Under the pieces are notes generated by a model. It ran no database searches. It was given only the letters and a program-made list of their open reading frames with translations, and was not told the DNA's origin. From contig CADEFM010000007.1 in the NCBI GenBank assembly GCA_902826605.1, positions 1-64,000 of the forward strand: 64,000 nt of DNA, read 5' to 3'. The stretch comes from an uncultured Acidobacteriota bacterium. Lineage in GTDB: Bacteria; Acidobacteriota; Terriglobia; Bryobacterales; Bryobacteraceae. Shown one piece after another: positions 8,782 through 17,643 of the stretch. The position numbers and the translations under genes were made by a program. How positions within the stretch are numbered: the stretch's first letter is position 1; the number at the start of each line of letters is the position of its first letter.

Positions 8782-9007
8782 CGACAAAAGGGCGGTCCAG
8801 GATTGACGGAAGCCGTTTTGGGACGACGCTTTTGTCGATTCCGCGCAGAATCGATAGAGAATATGGGCGGCTAATTCTTACTAAGAGGGTGAAGGAACAG
8901 AACTTTCCTTGCTTCTTAGGCCGCCCGAAACCTCTTTCTGTTCAGGAGATCTGTTTAGAAGATCTATCTATTCAAAGTGAGGACGGCGGGCGAGAGTAGG
9001 CCGCCGT
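8782..9007 (+). other. Intergenic region with four consecutive predicted hairpins
   Basis: Between the STAS gene and the LuxR regulator lie 317 bases with no gene. They hold several inverted repeats in a row. CGACAAAAG (8782-8790) pairs with CTTTTGTCG (8829-8837). A long arm pairs GGGCGGC (8865-8871) with GCCGCCC (8920-8926), CTAAGA (8881-8886) with TCTTAG (8914-8919), and AAGGAA (8892-8897) with TTCCTT (8905-8910). AGATCT occurs at 8947-8952 and 8960-8965. ACGGCGG (8983-8989) pairs with CCGCCGT (9001-9007). No T-run follows, so these are not ordinary terminators. A structured leader or small RNA is possible. Confidence 0.4.
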
Positions 9008-9058
9008 ATAGCGGTGAGCCAGAAACTTGAGGGCCGCCGAGGCGGCAAAAGAGCGCTC

Positions 9059-9724
9059 ATGGTCCCAGCTAGACAACAGAGAACGTATTCGATCTTGTTG
9101 GCGGACGATATGACCCTGGTCCGGGAGGGGTTGGCCGCACTATGTGCCACGCAGCCCAACCTCCGCATAACCGGACAATGTTCACAAGGGGCCGTAGCGC
9201 TCCAGATGATTGAAGAGCAACATCCGGATATCGCGGTTCTGGATATGAACCTGACGGATCTGTTCACCTTGGAAATCGTCCGCAGAGTTCGGGCAGCGAA
9301 TTTGCCGACACGTATCGTGGTCTTGTCCACACGAAAAGACCGTAAGACAGTGGTGGAAGCGTTGCGATGCGGGGTCAACGGGTTCTTGCTGAAGTCGGCG
9401 CCCTCGCATCAGATGCTGGAGGCCTTCCAGCAGGTGCTGGATGGCGGTATCTACGTTTCCCCCTCGCTCGAACTCGACAAGATATTCAGCCCGAGTCACA
9501 AGTCCGGCCCTGAAGACCCCATCGAAACGTTGAGCGCCCGCGAACATCAGGTCTTTTCCCTGCTGATTGAAGGTACCCGGGCCAAAGAAATCGCGGCCAG
9601 ATTGAACCTCAGTCCCAAAACGGTAGACACCTATCGTGCCAGTCTGATGCGTAAACTGGATATCCACGACGTGGCCAGCCTGGTTAAATTCGCCATCCAC
9701 CGGGATTTGATCTCGGCGGACTGA
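9059..9724 (+). CDS. NarL/LuxR-family response regulator
   Basis: This 221-residue protein has a receiver domain with acidic pair D16-D17 (LLADDMTLV), phospho-acceptor D62 (AVLDMNLTDL) and the conserved lysine in LLKSAPS. A LuxR-type helix-turn-helix follows (LSAREHQVFSLLIEGTRAKE to IAARLNLSPKTVDTYRASLM). It is a two-component transcription regulator; no cognate kinase is adjacent. I prefer ATG 9059; an in-frame GTG at 9014 would add 15 basic residues. The upstream 317 bases are unusually rich in hairpins and may control it. It resembles the regulator at 53019-53669. Confidence 0.88.
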   Translation: MVPARQQRTYSILLADDMTLVREGLAALCATQPNLRITGQCSQGAVALQMIEEQHPDIAVLDMNLTDLFTLEIVRRVRAANLPTRIVVLSTRKDRKTVVEALRCGVNGFLLKSAPSHQMLEAFQQVLDGGIYVSPSLELDKIFSPSHKSGPEDPIETLSAREHQVFSLLIEGTRAKEIAARLNLSPKTVDTYRASLMRKLDIHDVASLVKFAIHRDLISAD

Positions 9725-9803
9725 CAGAACAACTCTGCTGACGGATCGATTCCGCATGCGTTGTAAGCTCTAGGTGCTGCCCACGGGGTACGATAAAAGC
9801 AGC

Positions 9804-10514
9804 ATGATTGCGCTGCGTAGAGCCGAGGACCGGGGCCATGCCGACCATGGCTGGCTTAACTCTTATCACACCTTTTCCTTCGCCGATTATTACGATCCCG
9901 CGCACATGGGCTTCCGCGCGTTGCGAGTGCTCAATGACGATCGCGTGGCGCCGGGCAAAGGGTTCGGCGCACACGGCCATCGCGACATGGAGATCATTTC
10001 TTATGTCTTGGATGGCCGCCTCGCGCACAAGGACAGCATGGGTCAGCAAGAAACACTGGGTCCTAACGAAGTGCAGACCATGTCGGCCGGTACGGGTGTA
10101 ATCCACAGCGAGTTCAACCCGTCGAATCACGAACCGGCTCATTTCCTGCAAATTTGGATCGTGCCAGAAGTCAACGACGTGCCACCGGTTTATCAGCAGT
10201 TCAAGTACGAACCCACGGAAAAACACGGCAAGCTGCGCTTAATCGCCGGACCGGAGGAGAACACGAACCCGCCCTCCGCAGTGATTCATCAGGACGCACG
10301 CATCTATGCGTCCGTATTGACGCCCGGCGAGACCATCGAGCATCCCCTTGTGGCCGGACGCCATGCATGGGTACATTGCGCGCAAGGCAACATCACCATG
10401 AACGGGCACGCGATGAAAGAAGGCGACGGCGCGGCTGTCAGTGACGAAAAAGCACTGTCCATCGCCGGCGCCGGCGAGGTGGGCGGCGAATTTCTGGTGT
10501 TCGATCTCGCGTGA
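9804..10514 (+). CDS. Pirin-family cupin protein (YhaK/YhhW type)
   Basis: This 236-residue bicupin has the pirin signature near its N-terminus: DHGWLNSYHTFSFADYYDP, then VLNDDRVAPGKGFGAHGHRD and MEIISYVLDG. The histidines of the HGHRDME stretch are the usual metal ligands. Bacterial relatives include quercetin 2,3-dioxygenases, but many pirins have no proven substrate. ATG 9804 gives the normal N-terminus (MIALRRAEDRGHADHGWLNS). Its stop overlaps the GTG of the next gene by four bases, so the two are probably translated together. Confidence 0.88.
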   Translation: MIALRRAEDRGHADHGWLNSYHTFSFADYYDPAHMGFRALRVLNDDRVAPGKGFGAHGHRDMEIISYVLDGRLAHKDSMGQQETLGPNEVQTMSAGTGVIHSEFNPSNHEPAHFLQIWIVPEVNDVPPVYQQFKYEPTEKHGKLRLIAGPEENTNPPSAVIHQDARIYASVLTPGETIEHPLVAGRHAWVHCAQGNITMNGHAMKEGDGAAVSDEKALSIAGAGEVGGEFLVFDLA

Positions 10515-11023
10515 GCATGACGCCTGTCAACGTCCTCATCGTTTTCTACTCGCGTTACGGCGAAACGGAAAAACTCGCCCTAGCGGCCGGAGTGGGTGCA
10601 ATTCAGGCACACGCGAACATTCGCTTGCGGCGCTTGGTTACTTTGTCGGAAGCGGCAGCGATCGAGATTGACGCGTGCTGGCGCGAGAATCTGGCACGCA
10701 TGACCATGGATTACGTGACTCCGCGCGATGGCGACCCGGCCTGGGCGGACGTGGTGATATTCGCTGCGCCTTGCGACGCTCCCGGCGAAGTGCGGGAATA
10801 TTCGAGCGGCCTGCGGCAGCGCGGCGGATTCGCCGGCAAAATAGCCGCGCCCTTCCTGCGGGGGGAAAACAATGCCGCGCTGGTTTCTCTGTACGCGGGC
10901 GCGGCGGCGGCGGGATTCATTGTTGTTCCCGAGGCGTCGGGGGAAGCCGCGGAACCCCTCGATGCCGCGCGCGCTCATGGACGCCGCCTGGCAGAACTAG
11001 GCCGCGCTCTCAAGAACTCTTGA
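10511..11023 (+). CDS. Flavodoxin-like FMN protein (WrbA-like)
   Basis: This 170-residue protein begins VSMTPVNVLIVFYSRYGETEK. That is a flavodoxin-like phosphate-binding loop (SRYGETE) after the first beta strand, as in NAD(P)H:quinone oxidoreductases of the WrbA type. ADVVIFAAPCDAPGEV fits the second flavin-contact loop (usually GTPTRFG), which is altered here. The GTG start overlaps the pirin stop. It may bind FMN and reduce quinones, but the divergent second loop makes this uncertain. Its 3' end overlaps the end of the convergent thioesterase pseudogene. Confidence 0.65.
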   Translation: MSMTPVNVLIVFYSRYGETEKLALAAGVGAIQAHANIRLRRLVTLSEAAAIEIDACWRENLARMTMDYVTPRDGDPAWADVVIFAAPCDAPGEVREYSSGLRQRGGFAGKIAAPFLRGENNAALVSLYAGAAAAGFIVVPEASGEAAEPLDAARAHGRRLAELGRALKNS

Positions 11024-11368
11024 TCTGCGGGTAGGTCACCAGCGCGGTGGCCACGGCGCGTGTCTGCCATCATTGTAAATCCGAGATCGCCACGCATACC
11101 GTAGCTCCCGATCACCGCAGGCGCGGACAGCGTGCCGCTGACCACGGGGCGGAAATAGTTGGTCTTGAATTCCACCCCGGCGATCGTGTCCGTCCCGCCT
11201 AGTTCGCGGGCAATCGCGAAGCGCCGGCCATGGTGGCCGTGACGCCTCCATGCACACTGCCAATGACGCTGTGCAGCGCCTCCTCGCGGGACATTCGAGC
11301 GTAATACCATCCGTATGCACGCGCACGAGACGAATCTTCAGCCCGCGGATGAATGGCGAGAATTTCAA
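11010..11368 (-). pseudogene. PaaI-family hotdog thioesterase with at least three frameshifts
   Basis: Read on the minus strand, pieces of one PaaI-type thioesterase occur in successive frames. First comes GLKIRLVRVHTDGITLECPA. In a second frame follow EEALHSVIGSVHGGVTATMA, which holds the HGG motif of hotdog thioesterases. In a third frame comes AGVEFKTNYFRPVVSGTLSA, and finally RAVATALVTYPQIKSS and a stop at 11012-11010. No single frame covers the gene, so it is a pseudogene or carries several sequencing errors. It lies divergent from the beta-oxidation fusion gene, a fitting neighbour for an acyl-CoA thioesterase. Confidence 0.75.
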
Positions 11369-11470
11369 GCGTTCACGAACTTGCTGGCCGTCAGCTTTAT
11401 CAACGCGTCCACCTGTAGTCGGCCGGGCGTTTTTGAAACGCGGCTCCGGGAAACGCTATCTTATACGAAA

Positions 11471-13546
11471 ATGCCCGCGTTTGTACATTACGCAGTGGAC
11501 GGCGATATTGCCGTTCTGACGATTGACCACCCACCGGTCAATACCATGACGCCCGCCGTGGCGGAAGGCATCATCGCGGGCATTGCGCGTGCTTCCGCCG
11601 ATGATGCGGTTCGCGCGGTGGTATTGCGCGCGGAGGGTAAGACGTTCATGGCGGGCGCGGACATCAAGGACTTTGAGGACGACGCAAGCGCGGCCCGCCT
11701 TCTGGCAGGCTTTACGGGCGCGGCGCGAGCCATGGAAGACTGCACGAAGCCCGTCGTTGCCGCTCTCCACGGTTCCGCACTGGGTGGGGGCCTGGAAATC
11801 GCGATGGCCGCCCACTATCGCGTGATCGCACTTGACGGCCGGGTGGGCCAGCCGGAAGTCAAGCTTGGACTGATACCGGGCGCGGGCGGGACGCAGCGGC
11901 TGCCACGGCTGGCGGGTGTTGCAAAGGCGTTGGAGATGTGCGTTTCGGGCGCCCCAATCAACGCGAAAGATGCGCTGGCGGCCGGCATTGTGGACGCTGT
12001 GATCGCAGGGGACCTGCTGGAGGGTGCGCTCGCGTTCGCACGAGGGGCCGAGAGAATGTCCGTCAGGCGCACCCGCGACCGGGATGAAAAACTCGCGAAT
12101 GCCAGCGCAGTTTTGTTTGAGGAAGCGCGCGCTCGTGCCGTACAAACGATGCGCGGCCAAACTGCGCCGCTCGCCGCGATTGAGGCCGTTCGGGCTTCCA
12201 CGCAAATGTCCTTTGTCCACGGCCTGCGGCGCGAAGCCGAGTTGTTTGAGCAATGCCGCCATTCCGTACAGTCGAAAGCCCTCATTCATTTGTTCTTCGC
12301 CGAGAGGGCGGCGGGAAATGTTCCGGACGTTCCTCCCGGAACACGTGCTAAACCCATTCGCCGGGCGGCTGTGGTGGGAGCGGGCACGATGGGTGCGGGC
12401 ATCGCAATCGCGCTTACGGAGGCCGGTGTTTCCGTGAGACTGAAAGAGACGACCCAAGCCGCTCTTGAACGGGGTATGGAAAGAATCCAGGCGAACTACG
12501 CTCGGGCCGTGAAGAGCGGGCGTTTGACCGCGGACACGGCTTCGGAAAGGCTCGCACGCATCACATCCCAGATCAGCTACGAAGGTTTCATTGATGCGGA
12601 TCTCATCATTGAAGCCGTATTCGAAAATATCGAAATTAAGAAACAGGTCTTCGTGGAATTGAACGGGGTCGTTGGACCCGAATGCATTTTGGCGACTAAC
12701 ACCTCGTCGCTGGACGTCGACGCCATGGCCGAGGCGGGCGGTCGGTCGAACAACACCCTCGGCTTGCACTTTTTCAGCCCCGCCAACATCATGCGCCTGG
12801 TGGAGGTGGTGCGGGGCAAGGCCACCAGCGGCGAGACTTTGGCCACTGCCATGGCGCTTGTGAAAAGGCTGAACAAGATCGCGGTGCTCTCGGGGAACAC
12901 ACACGGCTTCATCGGCAATCGCATGATCGAAATGTACGGCCGCGAAGCCCAGTTTCTGCTGGAGGAGGGCGCGACGGTGGAACAAGTCAACCAGGCGCTC
13001 TACGATTTCGGCATGCCCATGGGACCGCTCGCCATGTATGACCTGGTAGGCAATGACGTGATGCGTGATATTGAGCGCGGTTCACCCGCTCTCAACATCG
13101 CGGGCGTTCGAAGGCCCATCGTGTTGCCACAGTTACTGGAACGTGGCTGGCTGGGCCAGAAAACCGGCCGAGGCTGGTCGCGCTACGGTAAGGATCGTAA
13201 ACCGATACCCGATCCCGAAGTTGCCGCGCTCATCGAAGCCACCGCCGGGGCCGCTCGAATCGAACGGCGCCGGATCGATTCCAATGAGATCGTTGACCGC
13301 TGTATTTTGGCGCTGGTTAATGAAGGCGCGCGATTGCTCGAAGAAGGCACCACCCAGCGCGCCTCCGATATCGACGTGGTCTGCGTCACTGGGTACGGCT
13401 TTCCAGCATGGCGTGGAGGTCCCATGTTCTACGCACGGAGGCTCGGGCATAAGCGTGTATTGGCGCGTATCGAGGAATTCCGTGCGCGCCACGGGGAAGC
13501 CATCTGGACGCCGGCGCCGTTGTTTCAAACCGAAGGCGAGAATTAA
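11471..13546 (+). CDS. fadJ-like: Enoyl-CoA hydratase / 3-hydroxyacyl-CoA dehydrogenase fusion
   Basis: This 691-residue protein joins two beta-oxidation enzymes. Residues 1-190 form a crotonase domain (FMAGADIKDF oxyanion loop; SALGGGLEIA; LGLIPGAGGTQRLPRL). Residues about 297-480 form the NAD-binding domain of 3-hydroxyacyl-CoA dehydrogenase, with GAGTMGAGIA at about 302. This is followed by HFFSPANIMRLVEVV and two C-terminal dehydrogenase domains (GNRMIEMYGREA; CVTGYGFPAWRGGP). It should hydrate enoyl-CoA and oxidise the product to 3-ketoacyl-CoA, as FadB/FadJ do. The ATG at 11471 gives the normal N-terminus. A thiolase gene lies far away at 45446. Confidence 0.93.
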   Translation: MPAFVHYAVDGDIAVLTIDHPPVNTMTPAVAEGIIAGIARASADDAVRAVVLRAEGKTFMAGADIKDFEDDASAARLLAGFTGAARAMEDCTKPVVAALHGSALGGGLEIAMAAHYRVIALDGRVGQPEVKLGLIPGAGGTQRLPRLAGVAKALEMCVSGAPINAKDALAAGIVDAVIAGDLLEGALAFARGAERMSVRRTRDRDEKLANASAVLFEEARARAVQTMRGQTAPLAAIEAVRASTQMSFVHGLRREAELFEQCRHSVQSKALIHLFFAERAAGNVPDVPPGTRAKPIRRAAVVGAGTMGAGIAIALTEAGVSVRLKETTQAALERGMERIQANYARAVKSGRLTADTASERLARITSQISYEGFIDADLIIEAVFENIEIKKQVFVELNGVVGPECILATNTSSLDVDAMAEAGGRSNNTLGLHFFSPANIMRLVEVVRGKATSGETLATAMALVKRLNKIAVLSGNTHGFIGNRMIEMYGREAQFLLEEGATVEQVNQALYDFGMPMGPLAMYDLVGNDVMRDIERGSPALNIAGVRRPIVLPQLLERGWLGQKTGRGWSRYGKDRKPIPDPEVAALIEATAGAARIERRRIDSNEIVDRCILALVNEGARLLEEGTTQRASDIDVVCVTGYGFPAWRGGPMFYARRLGHKRVLARIEEFRARHGEAIWTPAPLFQTEGEN

Positions 13547-13575
13547 GAAATTAGTTTGAGCCTAAGCTCGTGGCG

Positions 13576-13795
13576 ATGAACGTCAACATCCATGGAGGCC
13601 AAGGCGCATCTGGCGCGTCAGATGGAAAGGGCGTTCGCGGGCGAAAATCGAGCGCGGCCGCGGGGGCCCGGTGCTTCGGTTCAGGGCCACAAACACGTCG
13701 CCGCATTTCTTCGATCGGCTTGGTTGCAACGAGGCACGGTTGGACTACGCGGAGGCGCTCTCGCGATGAGCACGCGATAGCAGCAGCGGTTCTAG
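13576..13795 (+). pseudogene. Remnant of a Phd-type antitoxin and PIN-domain toxin
   Basis: The region between the beta-oxidation gene and the MBL gene (about 310 bases) has no intact gene. Joined across a one-base shift near 13594, it reads MNVNIH then EAKAHLARQMERAFAGE, the N-terminus of a Phd/YefM antitoxin. In a further frame, IERGRGGPVLRFR fits the end of the same domain. SPHFFDRLGCNEARLDYAEA (then LSR, and in another frame DEHAIA) resembles the end of a VapC PIN toxin. The module appears dead. The match is by eye and short, so moderate confidence. Confidence 0.45.
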
Positions 13796-13860
13796 AATCA
13801 CCAATCAGCGTGCCTTGCGGTCGTCTTTGCGGACGTTCTTTGGGTGCAGTGCCGGCCCGT

Positions 13861-15246
13861 TTACGTCTTACCGATCCACTTCATGAATTCCGCGCGGGTC
13901 GATTTCTGGCCATGAAGCGGGAGGATCGTCTGGTAGTTCAGCTTCAGCCGTTGCAAGTTCTCCGCCAGGTTTGTGGAGAATGGACTCGGCGTTTTCGGCC
14001 GAGGTGTGGTTGGGGTAGCAGGCGGTGTGAATAGGTCTGCCTCCACCAGGATTCTCTCTTTCGGCAGGTACGCCATGATAATCCCGTCATTGTGCGGGCT
14101 GCTCTTGACCAGGTGGAGTTCCAAGGTGCGCTTGCCATCGGTGAGGACCTTCTTGTCGGCAACGGTTTCCATAGTGGCCGTCTTAGTTCCCATCTTGTCC
14201 GGTGCCAGCGTGCGCGGCATGCTGAAAGCCTTCTCGTAGTACGGCTTGTTGATGTCCTGGGTAATCAAGGTCGCGCCCTCGGCGATGAAGGGGCGGATGC
14301 CGCCTGAATGATCGAAGTGGTGATGGGTATTGATCAGGTACTTGATGGGCTTGTTGGGGATCAGCTTCTTAGTTTCGGCGATTACTGCCGTGGAGCGCTC
14401 CTCGGACTGCGGGCCTTCCACTACGGCGATGTGATCGCTGAATTCCACGGCCACGCTGTTATGGGTCCCTCCGGTAATGAAGTACAAGCCATCGGTGACT
14501 TTTTCGGATTTGACTACCACGGCGGCCGTGGCCGGAGCATCGATCTTAGTTTCCGGATTGGTCTTGACATCGGTGACAGTCACATCGAGTACCGGGTAGC
14601 CACCCTGGGACTGCATGATCTTGCTGGGGAACTTGAGGCCGCCGAAATCTTTGTAGTCCGAATAGGTGGTCTCCACCGCCATATCGCCGAGCACAGGGTT
14701 GTCGACCCATGTTTCGACTTTTTCGACCTCATTCGCGGTGTTCACGTAACCGATGACTTTGTATTTGCCTTGCGCCATGAAAGTCAGCACGTTGTATTGC
14801 TTGCCATCCACGGTTTGAGCGGCCAGAGTAGCGTTGTTGGCCGCCGCGCCTTTGAGAAAACCGGGAGGAGTGATCCAGATGTCGGCCTGTCCGGCCCATG
14901 GTGACGATCCGGTGACCACCACCGTCTGCGTGTTCTCCCCGACGATCGGCTGGTTGCCTCCGCCATGCGGCGGGTTTTCGAACTGCGTGCGTACCAAAGT
15001 TTGGCGCGAGGCCGGCGTTTCGAAGTTGATGGTGCGCATGTAGCTTTTCGCGTTGAACTTCGGCCAAGGCGCGTTCGGATTGGGCGACTGCCCCAGCGAG
15101 TAGCTAAACCCGGAGGCTGTGTATTCAATGGATTTCAGATTCTCTGTGCCCATTGCTTTGGTAGCGTTGGCCACAACGTCTTGGGGGCCGGTTGAACAAC
15201 CCGCCATGATCACAAGCGATAGCGCGATCAAACTCAGTTTGAACAT
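13861..15246 (-). CDS. Lipoprotein with C-terminal metallo-beta-lactamase fold
   Basis: This 461-residue protein has a lipoprotein signal (LSLVIMAGC), suggesting it is anchored in an envelope membrane. Residues about 25-245 form a region that looks like an outer-membrane lipoprotein carrier-like fold. The C-terminal half is a metallo-beta-lactamase hydrolase with the zinc motif HHHFDHSGG at residues 308-316 and later histidine/aspartate ligands in KSSPHNDG and VEADLF. The fold hydrolyses many substrates; none can be named here. AGGGAGG just before the ATG fixes the start. It is divergent from the HerA-like gene with 71 bases between. Confidence 0.8.
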   Translation of the reverse strand: MFKLSLIALSLVIMAGCSTGPQDVVANATKAMGTENLKSIEYTASGFSYSLGQSPNPNAPWPKFNAKSYMRTINFETPASRQTLVRTQFENPPHGGGNQPIVGENTQTVVVTGSSPWAGQADIWITPPGFLKGAAANNATLAAQTVDGKQYNVLTFMAQGKYKVIGYVNTANEVEKVETWVDNPVLGDMAVETTYSDYKDFGGLKFPSKIMQSQGGYPVLDVTVTDVKTNPETKIDAPATAAVVVKSEKVTDGLYFITGGTHNSVAVEFSDHIAVVEGPQSEERSTAVIAETKKLIPNKPIKYLINTHHHFDHSGGIRPFIAEGATLITQDINKPYYEKAFSMPRTLAPDKMGTKTATMETVADKKVLTDGKRTLELHLVKSSPHNDGIIMAYLPKERILVEADLFTPPATPTTPRPKTPSPFSTNLAENLQRLKLNYQTILPLHGQKSTRAEFMKWIGKT

Positions 15247-15317
15247 GTTATCCTCCCTGTCAGGTCATTATAAGGGAACCTCGCTGCGGCGGGGCTTTCT
15301 AGACGCAAACAACCCAC

Positions 15318-17564
15318 ATGAACATTGAAGGACTCGGAACATTCTATATCGGGCGGCACTACGATCTGGGCGCAAAAAAACAGTTGGATGAGCCGGTACT
15401 CTACGATTCCAAGGATCTGGTGACGCATGCAGTTTGTGTTGGGATGACCGGCAGCGGTAAGACGGGGCTGTGCATTGGTCTGCTGGAAGAAGCGGCATTG
15501 GACGGGATTCCCGCTCTGGTGATCGATCCGAAAGGCGACCTGGCCAACCTGCTGCTGACATTTCCAGAGCTGAAGCCCGAGAATTTCGCTCCTTGGATCA
15601 ACCTGGATGACGCGGCACGCAAGGGCTTATCGGCCGATGATTACGCCGAGCAGCAAGCTGATCTGTGGCGGGGCGGCCTGGAGAAATGGGGACAAAACGG
15701 CGAACGCATTCAGCGTTTGCGGAACGCTGCGGAATTCACCGTGTATACGCCGGGATCGAACGCTGGCTTGGCCATTTCCGTTTTGAAGTCGTTCGACCCT
15801 CCGCAAGGGCCAGGCGCGGATGACCCGGAGCTATTCCGGGAACGCGTACAGGCCACGGCGACTTCATTGCTGGGACTGGCAGGCATGGACGCCGATCCAG
15901 TACAAAGCCGCGAACATGTGTTGCTTTCCAACCTGCTGACCACCGCGTGGCAGAAGGGCCAGAGCGTGGATCTATCGGGGCTGATCGAGCAGATTCAATC
16001 GCCCCCGTTCGAGCGGGTGGGCGCTCTTCAACTTGAGGCCTTTTATCCATCGAAGGACCGTTTCAAGCTGGCCATGCAGTTGAACAACCTGCTGGCGTCT
16101 CCGGGTTTTTCGGCGTGGCTAGAGGGCGTTCCGGTGGATATTGCTTCCTTTCTGCATACGCCGCAAGGAAAGCCGCGCGTCGCGATTTTCTCGCTCGCAC
16201 ATCTTTCGGATTCCGAGCGCATGTTCTTTGTGTCACTGCTGCTGAACCAGACAGTCGCTTGGATGCGCCAGCAACCCGGCACCACCAGCCTGCGCGCGCT
16301 GCTGTATATGGACGAAATTTTCGGCTACTTCCCGCCGGTGGCGAATCCGCCGTCCAAAATTCCTCTGCTGACGCTGCTCAAACAGGCGCGCGCCTACGGC
16401 CTGGGTGTGGTGCTGGCGACGCAGAATCCCGTGGATCTGGACTACAAGGGATTGTCCAACACCGGGACGTGGCTGATAGGGAGATTGCAGACCGAGCGCG
16501 ATAAAGAACGGGTCTTGGAAGGTTTGGAAGGCGCCGCTGCGACAGCGGGCGGTAAATTTGATCGGAGCCGGATGGGAGAGATTCTCGCCGGTCTGGGGAA
16601 CCGTGTGTTTCTCATGAACAACGTGCATGACGACGCGCCCGTCACGATAGAGAGCCGTTGGACCATGTCGTATTTGAGGGGTCCACTAACTCGGGATCAG
16701 ATCAAGAAACTGATGGACCCAGTCCGGTCGTCTGTTTCAGGCGGCACGAGTTCCGGGCCGAAGGCGCCGGCTGCCGCCACCGTCTCCGTGTCCAGCGAAA
16801 AATCGGTCACTGGTACCGCGACAGTACGCTTCGCTGACGCCAAAAATAAAATCGACTATGAGGCAGAGGTGACCTTTGTCGCCCCGCTGAACGGACGGAC
16901 GAACGCGCCGGATTGGGAAGAGAGCTCGCCGGCAAGCGGCTCGCCGGAAGGTGAACCTCCCGCGCCGAATCTCGCCAAAACGTGGCAGCGGGACTTCGCC
17001 GCATGGCTGGCCAATAACCAGACGCTGGAAGTCTATCAATTGCCCAGGCTAAAGGCCTGTTCCGAACCGGGGGAGAGCGAGCGGGATTTCCGTGCCAGGA
17101 TTGCGCAGTTGTTGCGAGAGGAACGCGATCGGGAAGTGGCCGAGCTGAGAAGCAAGTATGCCCCGAAAATCGCCGCACTCGAGGATCGCCTCCGCAGGGC
17201 TGAAGCCACGGGCCAGAAGCAGCAGGAGCAAGCCTCGCAGGCCAAGATCAACACGGTACTCGAAATCGGAACTTCAATACTGGGAGCCTTCCTGGGCGGC
17301 GGCAGGCGGACTTCCATGACCAAGATAGCCACTGCCGGACGCGCGGCCACGCGTGTCTACACCGAATCGCAAGATGTGAGCCGCGCGAAGGAAACGGCGG
17401 AGGCAATCAACCAGCAACTGGCCGCCGTCCAGTCGGAACTAGAGGCGGAAGTGACCAGCTTGCAGTCATCCTATGATCCTGCGCAGCAACAGATCGAAAC
17501 GATCACTCTTCGCCCGAAGAAAACCGGGGTGGTGGTGAAATCGATTCTGGTGAGGGCGGAGTAG
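15318..17564 (+). CDS. HerA/VirB4-like P-loop ATPase
   Basis: This 748-residue cytosolic ATPase has Walker A GMTGSGKT at residues 42-49 (K48). VIDPKGDLANLLLTFP follows, then a Walker B-like LLYMDEIFGYFPP and the helicase-like segment ARAYGLGVVLATQNPVDLDY. These features place it among the HerA/FtsK-like ATPases used for DNA or protein movement. Residues about 590-650 form a charged coiled coil (VAELRSKYAPKIAALEDRLR), and a short glycine-rich stretch (GAFLGGGRR) follows. No nuclease partner (NurA) is adjacent. The next original gene, a convergent AAA ATPase, is now separated from it by an insertion element. Confidence 0.78.
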   Translation: MNIEGLGTFYIGRHYDLGAKKQLDEPVLYDSKDLVTHAVCVGMTGSGKTGLCIGLLEEAALDGIPALVIDPKGDLANLLLTFPELKPENFAPWINLDDAARKGLSADDYAEQQADLWRGGLEKWGQNGERIQRLRNAAEFTVYTPGSNAGLAISVLKSFDPPQGPGADDPELFRERVQATATSLLGLAGMDADPVQSREHVLLSNLLTTAWQKGQSVDLSGLIEQIQSPPFERVGALQLEAFYPSKDRFKLAMQLNNLLASPGFSAWLEGVPVDIASFLHTPQGKPRVAIFSLAHLSDSERMFFVSLLLNQTVAWMRQQPGTTSLRALLYMDEIFGYFPPVANPPSKIPLLTLLKQARAYGLGVVLATQNPVDLDYKGLSNTGTWLIGRLQTERDKERVLEGLEGAAATAGGKFDRSRMGEILAGLGNRVFLMNNVHDDAPVTIESRWTMSYLRGPLTRDQIKKLMDPVRSSVSGGTSSGPKAPAAATVSVSSEKSVTGTATVRFADAKNKIDYEAEVTFVAPLNGRTNAPDWEESSPASGSPEGEPPAPNLAKTWQRDFAAWLANNQTLEVYQLPRLKACSEPGESERDFRARIAQLLREERDREVAELRSKYAPKIAALEDRLRRAEATGQKQQEQASQAKINTVLEIGTSILGAFLGGGRRTSMTKIATAGRAATRVYTESQDVSRAKETAEAINQQLAAVQSELEAEVTSLQSSYDPAQQQIETITLRPKKTGVVVKSILVRAE

Positions 17565-17573
17565 AGTTGGCCT

Positions 17574-17581
17574 CTCGCAAT
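17574..17581 (+). repeat. 8-bp target-site duplication, left copy
   Basis: CTCGCAAT directly precedes the left inverted repeat and is repeated at 20561-20568 directly after the right inverted repeat. An 8-bp duplication is usual for IS1595-family insertion. Confidence 0.93.
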
Positions 17582-17606
17582 GGTGAAAATATTCTTGACT
17601 CAGCAC
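17582..17606 (+). repeat. Left terminal inverted repeat of IS1595 element
   Basis: A 25-bp sequence beginning GGTGAAAATATTC and ending TTGACTCAGCAC. It is identical to the reverse complement of 20536-20560. Confidence 0.95.
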
Positions 17607-17643
17607 TGAGAGATGCGCGATGATGTTGCATCCGGAGGTGTGT

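Noticed and set aside
11456..12985. 509-codon open frame on the minus strand
   Set aside because: It lies fully opposite the beta-oxidation fusion gene and reflects its GC-rich codon use.
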